DNA of 41,298 nt from an uncultured Bacillaceae bacterium (GCA_937995745.1 CALKIU010000064.1:1-41298), one strand, 5' to 3'; positions 8,122 through 17,721 are shown, counted from the first letter of the stretch. The notes: a model not told the origin generated them from the sequence alone. Numbers and translations: made by a program.

Positions 8122-8985
8122 GTGAAAAAAGTACTCATCTTATTTTTTGTCATCACCGGCATCGCGATCGTTTATTACGCCGCGGCGGGAAATATTTCCT
8201 GGCTCCCGTTTGGCGGCAAAAATAAAGAAGTCAGAGTAACCGATAAAGTGGACCAATTGGAATTGAATTTGTCCTCGGCCAATGTGGAAATCATACCGGA
8301 AAAAAGACAAACGGTGAAAGCGGAACTGGACGGGAAAGGAAAAATATCGGTCAAACAAAAAGGAAAGGCGATCCGCATCGATTATTCACCGCCGAAAATA
8401 AGAGTATTTTCTTTTTTTGACACCCCGGAAATCAAAATTTACATTCCCGGCCATTTTGACAAATCGATTTCGCTCGAAACCGGTTCAGGGAAAGTGGAAT
8501 TTGCCGCCGGGTCCGAAACGGCGATGGAGCTCGAGAACTTCGATATTGAATTAAAATCGGGACAAATACTGCTTGAAAACTTGTCGGCTGAAAAATTATC
8601 ACTCGAAGTAGGGTCAGGGAGCATTACCGCAAAAGAACTGCGGGCTGAAAAAGGTGAATTCGAAATTAATTCCGGAAGCGTCCGGTTCAAAGAATATACA
8701 GGAGAAATGGATATACAATTGAACTCAGGGTCGCTGAATGTCGGACTGAAAGAACTGGAAGCACCGATTTCCGCCGTTGTTAACTCCGGAAACTTGACGT
8801 TGGCCGTGCCGGAAGACTCCGATTTTACATTGGAAACAAACATTGCGTCAGGCAGGGTCATAAACGATTTCCCTTTGAAAATCAAAAAGCAGGAGAACAG
8901 AAAATTATCGGGAACATACGGCAAAGGAACACATGAAATTTATATCGATATCAACAGCGGCAAAGCAAATATTCTTAAAAAATAA
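8122..8985 (+). CDS. DUF4097 (LiaG-like) membrane-anchored beta-helix protein
   Basis: Secreted but membrane-tethered protein with one N-terminal helix (about residues 3-22) and an outside domain made of short repeating beta-strands. The repeats show as recurring SGS, GSGSI, NSGSV, NSGSL and NSGNL turns from about residue 120 onward, typical of DUF4097 proteins such as LiaG of the lia cell-envelope stress operon. Length 287 is in the LiaG range. Start is GTG with GGAAGAGAG upstream. It stands alone, followed by a strong terminator, with no liaFSR genes beside it, so an envelope-stress role is only inferred. Confidence 0.8.
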   Translation: MKKVLILFFVITGIAIVYYAAAGNISWLPFGGKNKEVRVTDKVDQLELNLSSANVEIIPEKRQTVKAELDGKGKISVKQKGKAIRIDYSPPKIRVFSFFDTPEIKIYIPGHFDKSISLETGSGKVEFAAGSETAMELENFDIELKSGQILLENLSAEKLSLEVGSGSITAKELRAEKGEFEINSGSVRFKEYTGEMDIQLNSGSLNVGLKELEAPISAVVNSGNLTLAVPEDSDFTLETNIASGRVINDFPLKIKKQENRKLSGTYGKGTHEIYIDINSGKANILKK

Positions 8986-9083
8986 AAATGTGAAACCCGC
9001 CCCCCTCCTCGATTCATGCATGCAAAACTTCAAAGAAAAGTTTCATAAAAAAGGTTTGACAAAAGCGGCCAAAACCCCCATAA

Positions 9084-9134
9084 AGCAGAGCGGCAACCGG
9101 CAAAAATCGACCCGTGCCGCTCTGCTGTTTTTTT
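9084..9134 (+). terminator. Terminator after the LiaG-like gene
   Basis: Twelve-base-pair stem AGCAGAGCGGCA / TGCCGCTCTGCT followed by GTTTTTTT. About 100 bases past the stop codon. Confidence 0.85.
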
Positions 9135-9423
9135 ACCAAATTCAAAAATATTCTTAAAAATATTTTTGCAAATAGCGGTTTTTGCGTTGAAATGTTACTT
9201 AATTAACGTTAAAATACACTTGTGTAACATTAGAGAGTTGAAAAAATTGACATATTTATCCGTTTTATCCTCTCCTGGAGCACACGCAAACATCCATACA
9301 TAACCATCAACGATTGTGAAAGAGATAAAAGAAATAAACCGTTCTTTTATCATATATATCTTTTTGCAGCCACAGGCCGCGCAAAATTCCTTCTGCTTTT
9401 CCTGTTATGACGACATATAAAAA
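9135..9423. other. AT-rich intergenic region between two convergent terminators
   Basis: No gene. It contains AT-rich sequence with TTAATTAACGTTAA around 9196 and a TTGACA at about 9247 without a convincing -10. I see nothing further. Confidence 0.4.
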
Positions 9424-9444
9424 GAGTCCGGCAAAGCCGAACTC
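9419..9444 (-). terminator. Terminator after the Usp gene
   Basis: On the minus strand GAGTTCGGC, loop TTT, GCCGGACTC (one G-U pair) and TTTTT. It lies 22 bases past the stop codon at 9466. Confidence 0.75.
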
Positions 9445-9465
9445 CATAACCTGCAACCTATCAAG

Positions 9466-10158
9466 CTAGTCCATATTTTCATAATCCAAATCGGGATTGA
9501 TTTCAATATTTTTGAAATCTTTAACTAAGTCATCGGAAACTTGGACTTGAAGCATTTCTTTGCCCTTCATGAACTTGAACACGCCGTTGTTGAAGTCGGT
9601 GCCGACTTCTTTAAAGAAAATCCCTTCATAGACGGCATCTTTTGTATGTTTAAAGACAAGGCGGTAATGATCGCCTTCTTTGACAAGATATGCACGCACT
9701 CCCGGTTCATATTGCCCTTCGGCATCTTTCTTCATAAAACGGGAAACGGCAATAATATGAAGGTCGACAAAGGGAATTTCCTTGAGCAAATAGTTGATGA
9801 TGGAACCTTTTGTTAATTGCTCCCAACGGCTCTGGGCGGTTTGTCCGAGAACAATCTGGGTGATGCCTTTTTCTCTGGCCACTTCGGCAATCACTTTATG
9901 AACCGGCCGTTTTTCATTATCCTTTAGAATAAAGGCCTCTGCATTATGTTTTTTGGCCAGTTCCTTCCATTTTTTAATATAACTTGCTCTTTCTGCATCC
10001 AGTTCGTCAAATGGTTTCGGATCGACGGTCAATATATAGAGAGGGCAATCAAGCATATTGGCAATTTTGCAGCCCCTCTGAATGAGTCGTTCGCCATTTG
10101 GTCCATAATAAACGCAGACGAGAATACTCTCGTCCAAGCGACCTTTGGCTTTTTTCAT
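9466..10158 (-). CDS. Universal stress protein of the KdpD-Usp type
   Basis: Cytoplasmic nucleotide-binding Usp fold. The N-terminal 140 residues (ILVCVYYGPNGERLIQRG..., then ITQIVLGQTAQSRWEQLTKGSIINYLL) resemble the Usp domain inside KdpD sensor kinases, including the G-Q-(T/S) loop and the SRWEQL segment. No kinase domain follows. The C-terminal 80 residues are a separate, charged beta-rich segment I do not recognise. The gene is divergent from mrpA with about 100 bases between starts, which suggests a link to K+ or Na+ homeostasis. That link is inference. Confidence 0.8.
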   Translation of the reverse strand: MKKAKGRLDESILVCVYYGPNGERLIQRGCKIANMLDCPLYILTVDPKPFDELDAERASYIKKWKELAKKHNAEAFILKDNEKRPVHKVIAEVAREKGITQIVLGQTAQSRWEQLTKGSIINYLLKEIPFVDLHIIAVSRFMKKDAEGQYEPGVRAYLVKEGDHYRLVFKHTKDAVYEGIFFKEVGTDFNNGVFKFMKGKEMLQVQVSDDLVKDFKNIEINPDLDYENMD

Positions 10159-10262
10159 GGTCTTTTTTCACCTCGTAATGTTCACACGAATACTAGATAA
10201 ACTACCAATGACTATATACGAACTAATGGAAACAGTCAATCCATCTTGAGGGGGAGATACGT

Positions 10263-12683
10263 TTGCCCGGTTTATTCGCTCTCGTAATCATTCCTTTTCT
10301 TTTTTCCTTCATTGTCCCTTTTTTGTATAAAAAGTTCAACAATAAAATTCACACAGGCTGGTTCGTTCTCATCGTTCCGCTCGTGATTTTCAGCAGCCTG
10401 ATTCCATATATTGCCGACATTTCATCGGGAAAAACCGTCTCGGAATCCATCGCATGGATGCCATCCCTCGGTTTAAATTTTTCCTTCTATATGGATGGTT
10501 TAAACCTGATTTTCGGACTTCTTATTTCCGGAATCGGCACCCTTGTTGTAGTTTATTCCATTTATTATTTGGATAAAGACAAAGAATCTCTGCACAATTT
10601 TTACATATATTTGTTGCTGTTTATGGGCGCCATGCTCGGTGTCGTTTTTTCCGACCATGTTTTCCTGCTCTATGTATTTTGGGAATTGACAAGCATCTCC
10701 TCATTCTTGTTGATCGCCTACTGGTATCAGCGGGAAAAATCGCGAGCCGGCGCTTTAAAATCGCTGTTGATCACCGTATTCGGCGGATTGGCCATGTTGG
10801 CAGGCTTCATTTTGCTGAGCCTTGCCGGCGGCACATACCGGATCACGGAACTCATCGGCGCCGGAGGCGATCTGTCCGGACATCCCTTTTTCCTGCCGGC
10901 CATGATCCTTATTTTATTGGGCGCATTTACAAAATCGGCCCAATTCCCGTTCAGCATCTGGCTTCCCGATGCGATGGAGGCGCCGACGCCGATCAGCGCC
11001 TATTTGCACTCGGCCACAATGGTGAAAGCGGGAATTTATTTGGTCGCCCGTCTGACACCTGTGTTCGGGGGCAGCGCCGAATGGTTCTGGATCGTTTCCG
11101 GAGTCGGTCTCCTCACACTCTTATACGGTTCGGTCAACGCGGTCCGGCAATACGATTTAAAAGCGCTCCTTGCCTATTCAACCGTCAGCCAGCTCGGCTT
11201 AATCATGAGCTTGTTGGGCATCGGTTCGGCCGCCCTGTATTTTGGCTACGGTGATGAATCGGTTGTTTATGCGACGGCTGTTTTTGCGGCGATTTTCCAT
11301 TTGGTCAACCATTCCACGTTTAAGGGTTCGCTCTTTATGATCATCGGAATTATCGACCATGAAACCGGATCCCGTGACATCCGCAGGCTCGGCGGACTGA
11401 TGCATATCATGCCCGTTTCTTTCACAATCGCGGTCATCGGCAGTTTTTCCATGGCAGGATTGCCGCCGTTTAACGGGTTTTTAAGCAAGGAAATGTTTTT
11501 TAATGCCGTCGTTTTGATTCGCGACCTGCCGGCATTTAATATGGATACGTTCGGCGTTCTTTTTCCGGTCGTCGCCTGGATCGCAAGCGTCTTTACCTTT
11601 ATTTACTCCATGATCATTGTCTTTAAAACATTTGCAGGAAAATATGAGGAGGAAAGATTCATTAAACCGCCGGCTCATGAAGCGCCGTTCGGGATGCTGA
11701 TTCCTCCGATCATTCTCGCCCTGTTCGTTGTCGGAATTTTCTTTTTCCCGAACGGATTGGGACGGACATTGCTGGAACCGGCTTGGCATGCGGTTTTGCC
11801 CTCTTTGGCCGGCACAGGGGAACTTCATTACACGATCGCCGCCTGGCACGGGTGGACGACGGAACTGGCCATGACGATCGGTGTTGTGGCGGCGGGCATC
11901 ATCCTCTATTTAACATTAAAAAGATGGCGGAGCTTGTACTTGTATTATCCGCAGCGGTTTACGTTGAACTCCATTTACTACTGGCTTTTGGGTAAAATGG
12001 AGTCTGTATCTTATAAGATAACGGAAAAATATATGACCGGCTCGGCCAGACATTATATGATTTATATTTTCGCCTTTTTCATCATCGTGATGGGAATGTC
12101 TCTCTTTGCGTCAGGCGGATTCACGATAGATTTATCCAATGATGCACCGGTGAACTTTTATGAACTGGTGATCATCATCGCCATGATCCTGTCGGCGTTG
12201 ACCGTGCTCTTTTCCAAATCGCGAATTACGTCGATCATTGCCGTCAGCGCAGTCGGGTTTTTCATCGTTTTCTTGTTTGTGTTTTTCAGGGCGCCCGACT
12301 TGGCGTTAACCCAGCTTGTCGTTGAAACGGTATCGACCGTATTGTTCCTGCTTGTGTTTTACCACCTGCCGAAATTAAAAAAGGAAATCACACGGATCAG
12401 GTTCAAAGCCGTCAATGCCGTCATTGCCGTAGCATCGGGGCTCGTTGTGACGCTCGTTGCCTTGGCGGCCAATGGAACGCGCCTCTTTCCTTCCATTTCC
12501 AAGTATTTTGAGGACTCGTACGAACTGGCCGGGGCGAGAAATATTGTCAATGCCATTTTGGTTGACTTCCGCGGCTTTGACACAATGCTGGAAATTACCG
12601 TTCTAACAATCGCCGGACTCGGCGTGTATGCGCTCATCAAGCTTCGTCTCGCAGGGAGGGATAAAGATGAGAACTCCGGATGA
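10263..12683 (+). CDS. mrpA: Mrp-type Na+/H+ antiporter subunit A
   Basis: Largest subunit of the seven-part Mrp antiporter, which exchanges cytoplasmic Na+ for protons and is essential for Na+ and alkali tolerance in Bacillus. The first about 500 residues are a NuoL-like proton channel (SAYLHSATMVKAGIYLVARL, LLAYSTVSQLGLI, GLPPFNGFLSKEMFF). The remainder carries the MrpB-like transmembrane domain (RAPDLALTQLVVETVSTVLFLLVFYHLP). The length of 806 is close to B. subtilis MrpA (801). The start is a TTG with GGGGGA seven bases upstream. It overlaps mrpB. Confidence 0.95.
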   Translation: MPGLFALVIIPFLFSFIVPFLYKKFNNKIHTGWFVLIVPLVIFSSLIPYIADISSGKTVSESIAWMPSLGLNFSFYMDGLNLIFGLLISGIGTLVVVYSIYYLDKDKESLHNFYIYLLLFMGAMLGVVFSDHVFLLYVFWELTSISSFLLIAYWYQREKSRAGALKSLLITVFGGLAMLAGFILLSLAGGTYRITELIGAGGDLSGHPFFLPAMILILLGAFTKSAQFPFSIWLPDAMEAPTPISAYLHSATMVKAGIYLVARLTPVFGGSAEWFWIVSGVGLLTLLYGSVNAVRQYDLKALLAYSTVSQLGLIMSLLGIGSAALYFGYGDESVVYATAVFAAIFHLVNHSTFKGSLFMIIGIIDHETGSRDIRRLGGLMHIMPVSFTIAVIGSFSMAGLPPFNGFLSKEMFFNAVVLIRDLPAFNMDTFGVLFPVVAWIASVFTFIYSMIIVFKTFAGKYEEERFIKPPAHEAPFGMLIPPIILALFVVGIFFFPNGLGRTLLEPAWHAVLPSLAGTGELHYTIAAWHGWTTELAMTIGVVAAGIILYLTLKRWRSLYLYYPQRFTLNSIYYWLLGKMESVSYKITEKYMTGSARHYMIYIFAFFIIVMGMSLFASGGFTIDLSNDAPVNFYELVIIIAMILSALTVLFSKSRITSIIAVSAVGFFIVFLFVFFRAPDLALTQLVVETVSTVLFLLVFYHLPKLKKEITRIRFKAVNAVIAVASGLVVTLVALAANGTRLFPSISKYFEDSYELAGARNIVNAILVDFRGFDTMLEITVLTIAGLGVYALIKLRLAGRDKDENSG

Positions 12684-13092
12684 TACCATTTTGCGCACCG
12701 TTACGAAAATATCGGTATTTATCATTTTTACTTTTGCCATTAACTTGTTTTTCTCCGGGCACCATCAGCCCGGGGGAGGTTTCATCGGCGGGCTGACCTT
12801 TTCCGCTGCGCTCGTTCTCATGTATTTGAGTTTTGATATTGAAACCGTCAGAAAATATCTCCCGATCGATTTCAAAGTCTTGGCCGCAATCGGAGTTTTC
12901 ATTGCCGTTTCAACGGGAATCGCCGGGATACTCTTTGGCAAGCCCTTCCTGACACAGGCTTTCGGCTATGTTGAATTGCCGGTTTTCGGTGATACGGAGT
13001 TGGCCTCGGCCGTCTTGTTTGATGTGGGCGTCGCCTTGGCGGTCATTGGAACGGCGGTAACCATTATTACATCCATAAGCGAGGATCGATAA
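12667..13092 (+). CDS. mrpB: Mrp antiporter subunit B
   Basis: Small membrane subunit with about four helices; the motif FFSGHHQPGGGFIGGL is diagnostic of MnhB/MrpB. I start at the ATG at 12667 (141 residues), which has GGGAGGG before it and overlaps the end of mrpA by 17 bases. An earlier in-frame codon at 12628 lies deep within mrpA and would add 13 non-homologous residues. Confidence 0.95.
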   Translation: MRTPDDTILRTVTKISVFIIFTFAINLFFSGHHQPGGGFIGGLTFSAALVLMYLSFDIETVRKYLPIDFKVLAAIGVFIAVSTGIAGILFGKPFLTQAFGYVELPVFGDTELASAVLFDVGVALAVIGTAVTIITSISEDR

Positions 13093-13093
13093 T

Positions 13094-13432
13094 ATGGAAA
13101 CGGTTATGTCGTTTGCCGTCGGAATTTTGTTTGCGATCGGGGTTTATTTGGTATTGACAAAAAGTCTCTTAAGGATCATTTTGGGAACCGCGCTGATCGG
13201 ACATGCAGTCAACCTCCTCATTTTGACGATGGGAGGCCTGAAAACAGGCGGGGCGCCGCTTTTGGGCCTCGGTGAAACGAAGTTTACCGATTCTTTGCCG
13301 CAGGCGCTCATGCTGACGGCCATTGTCATTAACTTTGCGATCACGGCGCTGTTTTTGGTGCTTGCCTACCGGGCTTATCAAGAATTGGGAACAGACGATA
13401 TGGAAAAATTGAGAGGGAAGCAGGATGAATAA
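13094..13432 (+). CDS. mrpC: Mrp antiporter subunit C
   Basis: NuoK-like subunit of 112 residues with three transmembrane helices. Family phrases are ILGTALIGHAVNLLILTMGG and DSLPQALMLTAIVINFAITAL. It begins two bases after the mrpB stop and overlaps mrpD by eight bases. In the complex it sits beside MrpD and MrpA in the ion path, as known for Mrp. Confidence 0.96.
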   Translation: METVMSFAVGILFAIGVYLVLTKSLLRIILGTALIGHAVNLLILTMGGLKTGGAPLLGLGETKFTDSLPQALMLTAIVINFAITALFLVLAYRAYQELGTDDMEKLRGKQDE

Positions 13433-14915
13433 TCTTACAGTCTTGCCCATTATCCTTCCTCTCATTGCAGGATTGATAATGGTCATATTTAGAAAAAGAA
13501 TCCATTTCCAAAGAATACTGAGCATCGGGACAGTTGCCGCCGTTGGCGGAACAGCCTTGTACCTTCTTGAGCAAATCGAGAAGGAAGGGGTTCAGGTCCT
13601 GCAGATTGGGGATTGGCCGGCGCCGTTCGGAATTAGTTTGGTCGCCGATTCCTTCTCGAGCCTGCTTGTTCTGACAACCAGCATTGTCTCTTTGGCCGTC
13701 CTTTTATACTCCTTCCATTCCATTGGAGAAGGGCGGGAAAAGCATTATTATTATCCGTTATTTATGTTTCTGCTGACAGGGGTTAACGGATCGTTTTTGA
13801 CCGGCGACATTTTTAACTTGTTTGTTCATTTTGAAGTGATGCTGGTCAGTTCCTATGTGCTCCTCTCTCTCGGCGGGGAGAAACTGCAACTGAGGGAATC
13901 CTTAAAATATATTCTCGTCAACGTTGTTTCATCGTCTTTATTCCTCGTCGGAATCGCCTATCTGTACCGGATGGTCGGGACGTTAAATATGGCCCATCTT
14001 TCCGTCCGCGTGCAGGAAGCGGGAATGGACGGGCTGATGTTGACCGTTGCTTTTGCTTTATTAATTGTTTTTGCCTTAAAAGCGGCCTTGTTCCTTTTCA
14101 TTTGGCTGCCCGGCTCTTACAGCGCGGCGCCGACAGCCATTGCCGCCCTGTTTGCGGCCCTGCTGACGAAAGTGGGCATTTACGCCATTATGCGGACTTT
14201 TTCTCTCATCTTTTACGGAGAACCGCAAATCACCCACTTGGTCATCGGCATTATGGCCGCCTTGACGATGCTGCTCGGTGCGTTCGGGGCTGTGGCTTAT
14301 TGGGATATTAAAAAAATTCTCGTTTACAATGTCATTGTCGGCGTCGGATTGATTTTGGCGGGATTTGCTTCTTTTACCGAAGCCGGAATGACCGGTTCCA
14401 TTTATTATTTGATTCACGACATGATTGTCAAAGCGTTGATTTTCCTCATCGGGGGAACGGTCGTTTATTTGACGGGAACGTCTAAAATCAGGGAAATCAG
14501 CGGGCTGATTCGCCTTCACCCCCAGCTCGGGTGGATGTTCTTTATAGCCGCCCTGTCCTTGGCCGGAATTCCGCCGTTAAGCGGTTTTGTCGGCAAGCTT
14601 TTTATCACGGAAGGGACATTTTCTTCCGGCTATTATTGGCTCGGGGGAATCGGCCTCTTTACAAGTTTGATGGTTTTATATTCCGTGTTAAAAATCTTCA
14701 TGAATTGTTTCTGGGGATATACCGAGTTGACGGAAGAAGAGGAAAAGGGCACGACGAAAGGACTTCTGCTCCCCATCGGCATTCTCACCGGATTGACAAT
14801 CGCTCTCGGACTGGGTGCGGAAGGAATTTATTCGTATGTGGAAATGGCCGCCCGGGGAATGTTAAATCCGGACATCTATATCCATGCGGTATTGGGGAAT
14901 GATGTTCTGCCGTAA
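13425..14915 (+). CDS. mrpD: Mrp antiporter subunit D
   Basis: NuoN/NuoM-like proton channel subunit of 496 residues and about 14 helices. Visible family marks are the TM5 Glu in NLFVHFEVMLVSSYVLL, the lysine in FALKAALFLFIWLPGSYSAAPTAIAALFAALLTKVGIYAIMR, and SLAGIPPLSGFVGKLF. These match the conserved charged residues of proton-pumping antiporter-like subunits. It overlaps mrpC by eight bases; mrpE follows after 41 bases. Confidence 0.96.
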   Translation: MNNLTVLPIILPLIAGLIMVIFRKRIHFQRILSIGTVAAVGGTALYLLEQIEKEGVQVLQIGDWPAPFGISLVADSFSSLLVLTTSIVSLAVLLYSFHSIGEGREKHYYYPLFMFLLTGVNGSFLTGDIFNLFVHFEVMLVSSYVLLSLGGEKLQLRESLKYILVNVVSSSLFLVGIAYLYRMVGTLNMAHLSVRVQEAGMDGLMLTVAFALLIVFALKAALFLFIWLPGSYSAAPTAIAALFAALLTKVGIYAIMRTFSLIFYGEPQITHLVIGIMAALTMLLGAFGAVAYWDIKKILVYNVIVGVGLILAGFASFTEAGMTGSIYYLIHDMIVKALIFLIGGTVVYLTGTSKIREISGLIRLHPQLGWMFFIAALSLAGIPPLSGFVGKLFITEGTFSSGYYWLGGIGLFTSLMVLYSVLKIFMNCFWGYTELTEEEEKGTTKGLLLPIGILTGLTIALGLGAEGIYSYVEMAARGMLNPDIYIHAVLGNDVLP

Positions 14916-14956
14916 AAGACTGGTTGCAGACTTTACCTTTGAAAGGGTTGATTTTC

Positions 14957-15439
14957 ATGCCCAAACAAGTGTTAATTAACATTTTTATCGCCATCCTGTG
15001 GATGTTTTTGCAGGACAGTTGGACGGTCTTGGCATTTTTCAGCGGCTATCTGTGCGGGCTCTTGATTATTTTCATATTAAGGCGGTATTTCAAAGAAAAA
15101 TTTTATATATTCACGCTGATTGCCGCCGTGCACTTGCTCCTCGTGTTTTTCTGGGAAGCCATCACGTCTTCGTTCGCGGTGATCAAGGAAATTTTGCGGC
15201 CGAAAATCACGCTCACTCCCGGCATTTTTAAACTGGAAACGGGCCTCAGGACGGAAGTGGAAATTACGCTTATTTCGCTATTGCTGACATTAACGCCGGG
15301 CTCTGTCGTGATGGAGACCATTCCCGAAAAAGGCATCATCTATCTCCACGGCATGGACATGCCCGAATCGAAGGAAGCGGTCATGAAATCGGCGAAGAGA
15401 TTTGAGAAAGCCATTAAGCGGGTGACGAGAAATGATTAA
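14957..15439 (+). CDS. mrpE: Mrp antiporter subunit E
   Basis: MrpE/MnhE subunit needed for complex assembly. At 160 residues it has two N-terminal helices followed by a cytoplasmic part with TLTPGSVVMETIPEKGIIYLHGMD, the family signature. I use the ATG at 14957 because it follows AAAGGG at a fair distance and gives nearly the length of B. subtilis MrpE (158). A TTG at 14924 would add 11 residues. It overlaps mrpF by eight bases. Confidence 0.94.
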   Translation: MPKQVLINIFIAILWMFLQDSWTVLAFFSGYLCGLLIIFILRRYFKEKFYIFTLIAAVHLLLVFFWEAITSSFAVIKEILRPKITLTPGIFKLETGLRTEVEITLISLLLTLTPGSVVMETIPEKGIIYLHGMDMPESKEAVMKSAKRFEKAIKRVTRND

Positions 15440-15713
15440 ATTTTTGATTATATGTTCTTTAATTTTTTTATCCTTTTCCGTTCTCGCTCTCATTTACCGA
15501 ATTTATAAAGGCCCGACCGCGCCGGACCGAATCCAGGCCCTTGATGCGCTCAGCATCAACATCATTTCCGGAATTGCCATCATTTCTGTTTTTTTAAGGA
15601 GTACGGCCTTTTTTGAAGTGATCCTTCTCCTCGGGATCCTCTCCTTCATCGGAACGGTGGCATTGTCCCGTTTTATAGAGAGGGGGATCACAATTGAACG
15701 TGACTCTGAGTGA
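15432..15713 (+). CDS. mrpF: Mrp antiporter subunit F
   Basis: Short three-helix subunit (93 residues), MnhF/PhaF family, with the conserved YRIYKGPTAPDRIQALDALSIN segment after the first helix. The B. subtilis homologue MrpF is known to take part in Na+ and cholate efflux. It overlaps both neighbours, so translation of E, F and G is coupled. Confidence 0.95.
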   Translation: MIKFLIICSLIFLSFSVLALIYRIYKGPTAPDRIQALDALSINIISGIAIISVFLRSTAFFEVILLLGILSFIGTVALSRFIERGITIERDSE

Positions 15714-16080
15714 ATTTTTGTCCGTATTGCTCATTTTTATCGGAACCTTTGTCAGCTTTTTGAGCGCCATCGGCTTGATCCGTTTTCCTGATGTGTACAG
15801 CCGGGCCCATGCCCTGTCCAAAAGCTCCACCATCGGCGTTGTCGTCGTCCTGCTCGGAACATTGATTTTCTTTGTATCTCAGGAAGGGTATTTCAGCATC
15901 CGCTTGTTGTTGGCGATTTTCTTCGTCTTTTTGACGACGCCGGTGTCGGCCCATGTTATCATCCGCTCTGCTTACCGGGCCAGGGTGAAAATGACAAAGA
16001 CCACGGTCGAAGATGCTTTGGCGGAATATTTTAACCGGGAAAAAAATATTGAAGGAATCGAAGCGGAGGACGCCCGCTGA
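15694..16080 (+). CDS. mrpG: Mrp antiporter subunit G
   Basis: Final subunit, 128 residues, three helices, with GLIRFPDVYSRAHALSKSSTIG, the PhaG/MnhG hallmark. The C-terminal 30 residues are hydrophilic and acidic. Translation begins at a TTG inside mrpF (20-base overlap) with GAGGGGG before it. It closes the operon; a bidirectional hairpin follows at 16190. Confidence 0.94.
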   Translation: MNVTLSEFLSVLLIFIGTFVSFLSAIGLIRFPDVYSRAHALSKSSTIGVVVVLLGTLIFFVSQEGYFSIRLLLAIFFVFLTTPVSAHVIIRSAYRARVKMTKTTVEDALAEYFNREKNIEGIEAEDAR

Positions 16081-16189
16081 GGCGCCGGGAACATTTCCGC
16101 GGAGGCCGGGATGCCGGGGGGTTTATCTGCGAAAAACGGAATAGCTCCGCGAAGGAGGGCATTTATCCGCTGAAAAAAACGCATAAAAG

Positions 16190-16233
16190 AAGGCTGCCGC
16201 AAGTCTTTTTTCCGACTTCGGCAGCCTTTTTGC
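16190..16233. terminator. Bidirectional terminator between mrpG and fumC
   Basis: Long stem AAGGCTGCCG(C)AAGTC / GACTTCGGCAGCCTT with an eight-base loop and TTTTT on the plus side; A-rich on the other side, which gives T-runs on the minus strand. It serves convergent mrpG and fumC. The 110 bases between mrpG and this hairpin hold nothing I recognise. Confidence 0.8.
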
Positions 16234-16242
16234 CGCTCAATA

Positions 16243-17646
16243 TTATTTTTTCTCCCCGTTTAAGTCCTTGCCGACCATTTTTTCCGGCACGACAATCTTG
16301 TCAAATTCTTCCTCGGTCAAATATCCGAGAGCGAGCGCCGCTTCTTTTAATGTCGTGTTTTCCGCATACGCTTTTTTCGCGATTTCAGCCGCTTTTTCAT
16401 AGCCGATATGCGGATTCAAAGCGGTCACGAGCATCAAAGAGTTTTTCACGTGTTTGGCAATCGTTTCCTCGTTAGCTTCCAAGCCGACGAGGCATTTGTC
16501 ATTGAACGAGTTCATGGCGTCGCTCAACAGGCGGACGGATTGCAAGAAATTATAAATAATAACCGGTTTGAACACGTTTAATTCAAAGTTTCCTTGGCTG
16601 GCCGCAAAGCCGATCGTTGCATCGTTACCGAAGACCTGCACGGCAACCATCGTCAACGCTTCGCTTTGCGTCGGGTTCACTTTGCCGGGCATGATCGAGC
16701 TTCCCGGTTCATTGGCCGGAATCGTAATTTCGCCGATGCCTGAACGGGGACCGCTTGCCAGCCAGCGGACGTCATTGGCGATTTTCATCAAGTCGGCCGC
16801 CAGCGCTTTCAAAGCCCCGTGCACATAAGCAATCTCGTCATGGCTTGTCAGGGCATGGAACTTGTTTTTCGATGAATAGAATTGATATCCGGTCAGTTTC
16901 GAGATTTCTTCGGCCACTTTTTCGCCGAACTTCGGATGGGCGTTGATTCCCGTACCGACCGCCGTGCCCCCGATGGCCAGGTTGCGCAAATGTTCTGCGG
17001 CGGACGCAATCATTTCCTCTGATTTTTCCAGCATAAACTCCCAGCCGCTGATTTCCTGGCCCAACGTTAACGGTGTGGCATCCTGCAAGTGGGTGCGGCC
17101 GATTTTAACAATATGATCGAATTCCTTGCTCTTCTCGGCCAGCGTCTTTTTCATCCGTCTCAAAGCCGGAAGCAATTGTTCGTGAATCGCTTTCAACGCG
17201 GCGATGTGCATGGCCGTCGGGAATGTATCATTGGAGTTTTGCGAACGGTTGACGTCGTCGTTTGGATGAATGCGCATGTTGATGCCGCGCTCGGCCAATT
17301 TTTGATTGGCCCGATAAGCCACCACTTCATTGACGTTCATGTTGGACTGGGTTCCGCTGCCCGTTTGCCAAACAACGAGCGGGAAATGCTCCCAATTTTT
17401 GTTCTCGCGGAGTTCTTTACAAACTTCCTGAATCACTTCCGCTTTTTCTTTTTCCAGATTGCCCAGTTCATAGTTGGCTTTTGCCGCCGCCTGTTTTAAG
17501 ATGGTTAAAGCCTCCACGACTTCGAGCGGCATTTTTTCCGTTCCGATTCTGAAGTTTTGCAGGCTGCGCTGCGTCTGTGCCCCCCACCACTTATCAGCGG
17601 GAACTCTCACTTCCCCGAGTGTATCCCGTTCAATGCGAGTTTCCAT
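16243..17646 (-). CDS. fumC: Class II fumarate hydratase
   Basis: Iron-free homotetrameric fumarase of the TCA cycle (fumarate + water to L-malate); the B. subtilis gene is called citG. The three superfamily regions are intact: TGSGTQSNMN at 95-104, GRTHLQDATP at 183-192, and the mobile loop SSIMPGKVNP at 316-325 with the catalytic serine at 317. Length 467 is normal. The ATG has GGGGGAG nine bases upstream. It stands alone, convergent with the mrp operon. Confidence 0.97.
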   Translation of the reverse strand: METRIERDTLGEVRVPADKWWGAQTQRSLQNFRIGTEKMPLEVVEALTILKQAAAKANYELGNLEKEKAEVIQEVCKELRENKNWEHFPLVVWQTGSGTQSNMNVNEVVAYRANQKLAERGINMRIHPNDDVNRSQNSNDTFPTAMHIAALKAIHEQLLPALRRMKKTLAEKSKEFDHIVKIGRTHLQDATPLTLGQEISGWEFMLEKSEEMIASAAEHLRNLAIGGTAVGTGINAHPKFGEKVAEEISKLTGYQFYSSKNKFHALTSHDEIAYVHGALKALAADLMKIANDVRWLASGPRSGIGEITIPANEPGSSIMPGKVNPTQSEALTMVAVQVFGNDATIGFAASQGNFELNVFKPVIIYNFLQSVRLLSDAMNSFNDKCLVGLEANEETIAKHVKNSLMLVTALNPHIGYEKAAEIAKKAYAENTTLKEAALALGYLTEEEFDKIVVPEKMVGKDLNGEKK

Positions 17647-17692
17647 AATCTGACTCCCCCTTACAATTTCCTGTTAAGACATAACTACCCTT

Positions 17693-17721
17693 AGTATAAC
17701 AATGTTAGAATAGTTTTTAAA
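17693..17721 (-). promoter_or_regulatory. Possible fumC promoter
   Basis: On the minus strand a TATACT -10 (17693-17698), a 17-base spacer and a weak TTTAAA -35 (17716-17721), about 45 bases before the start codon. Confidence 0.35.
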
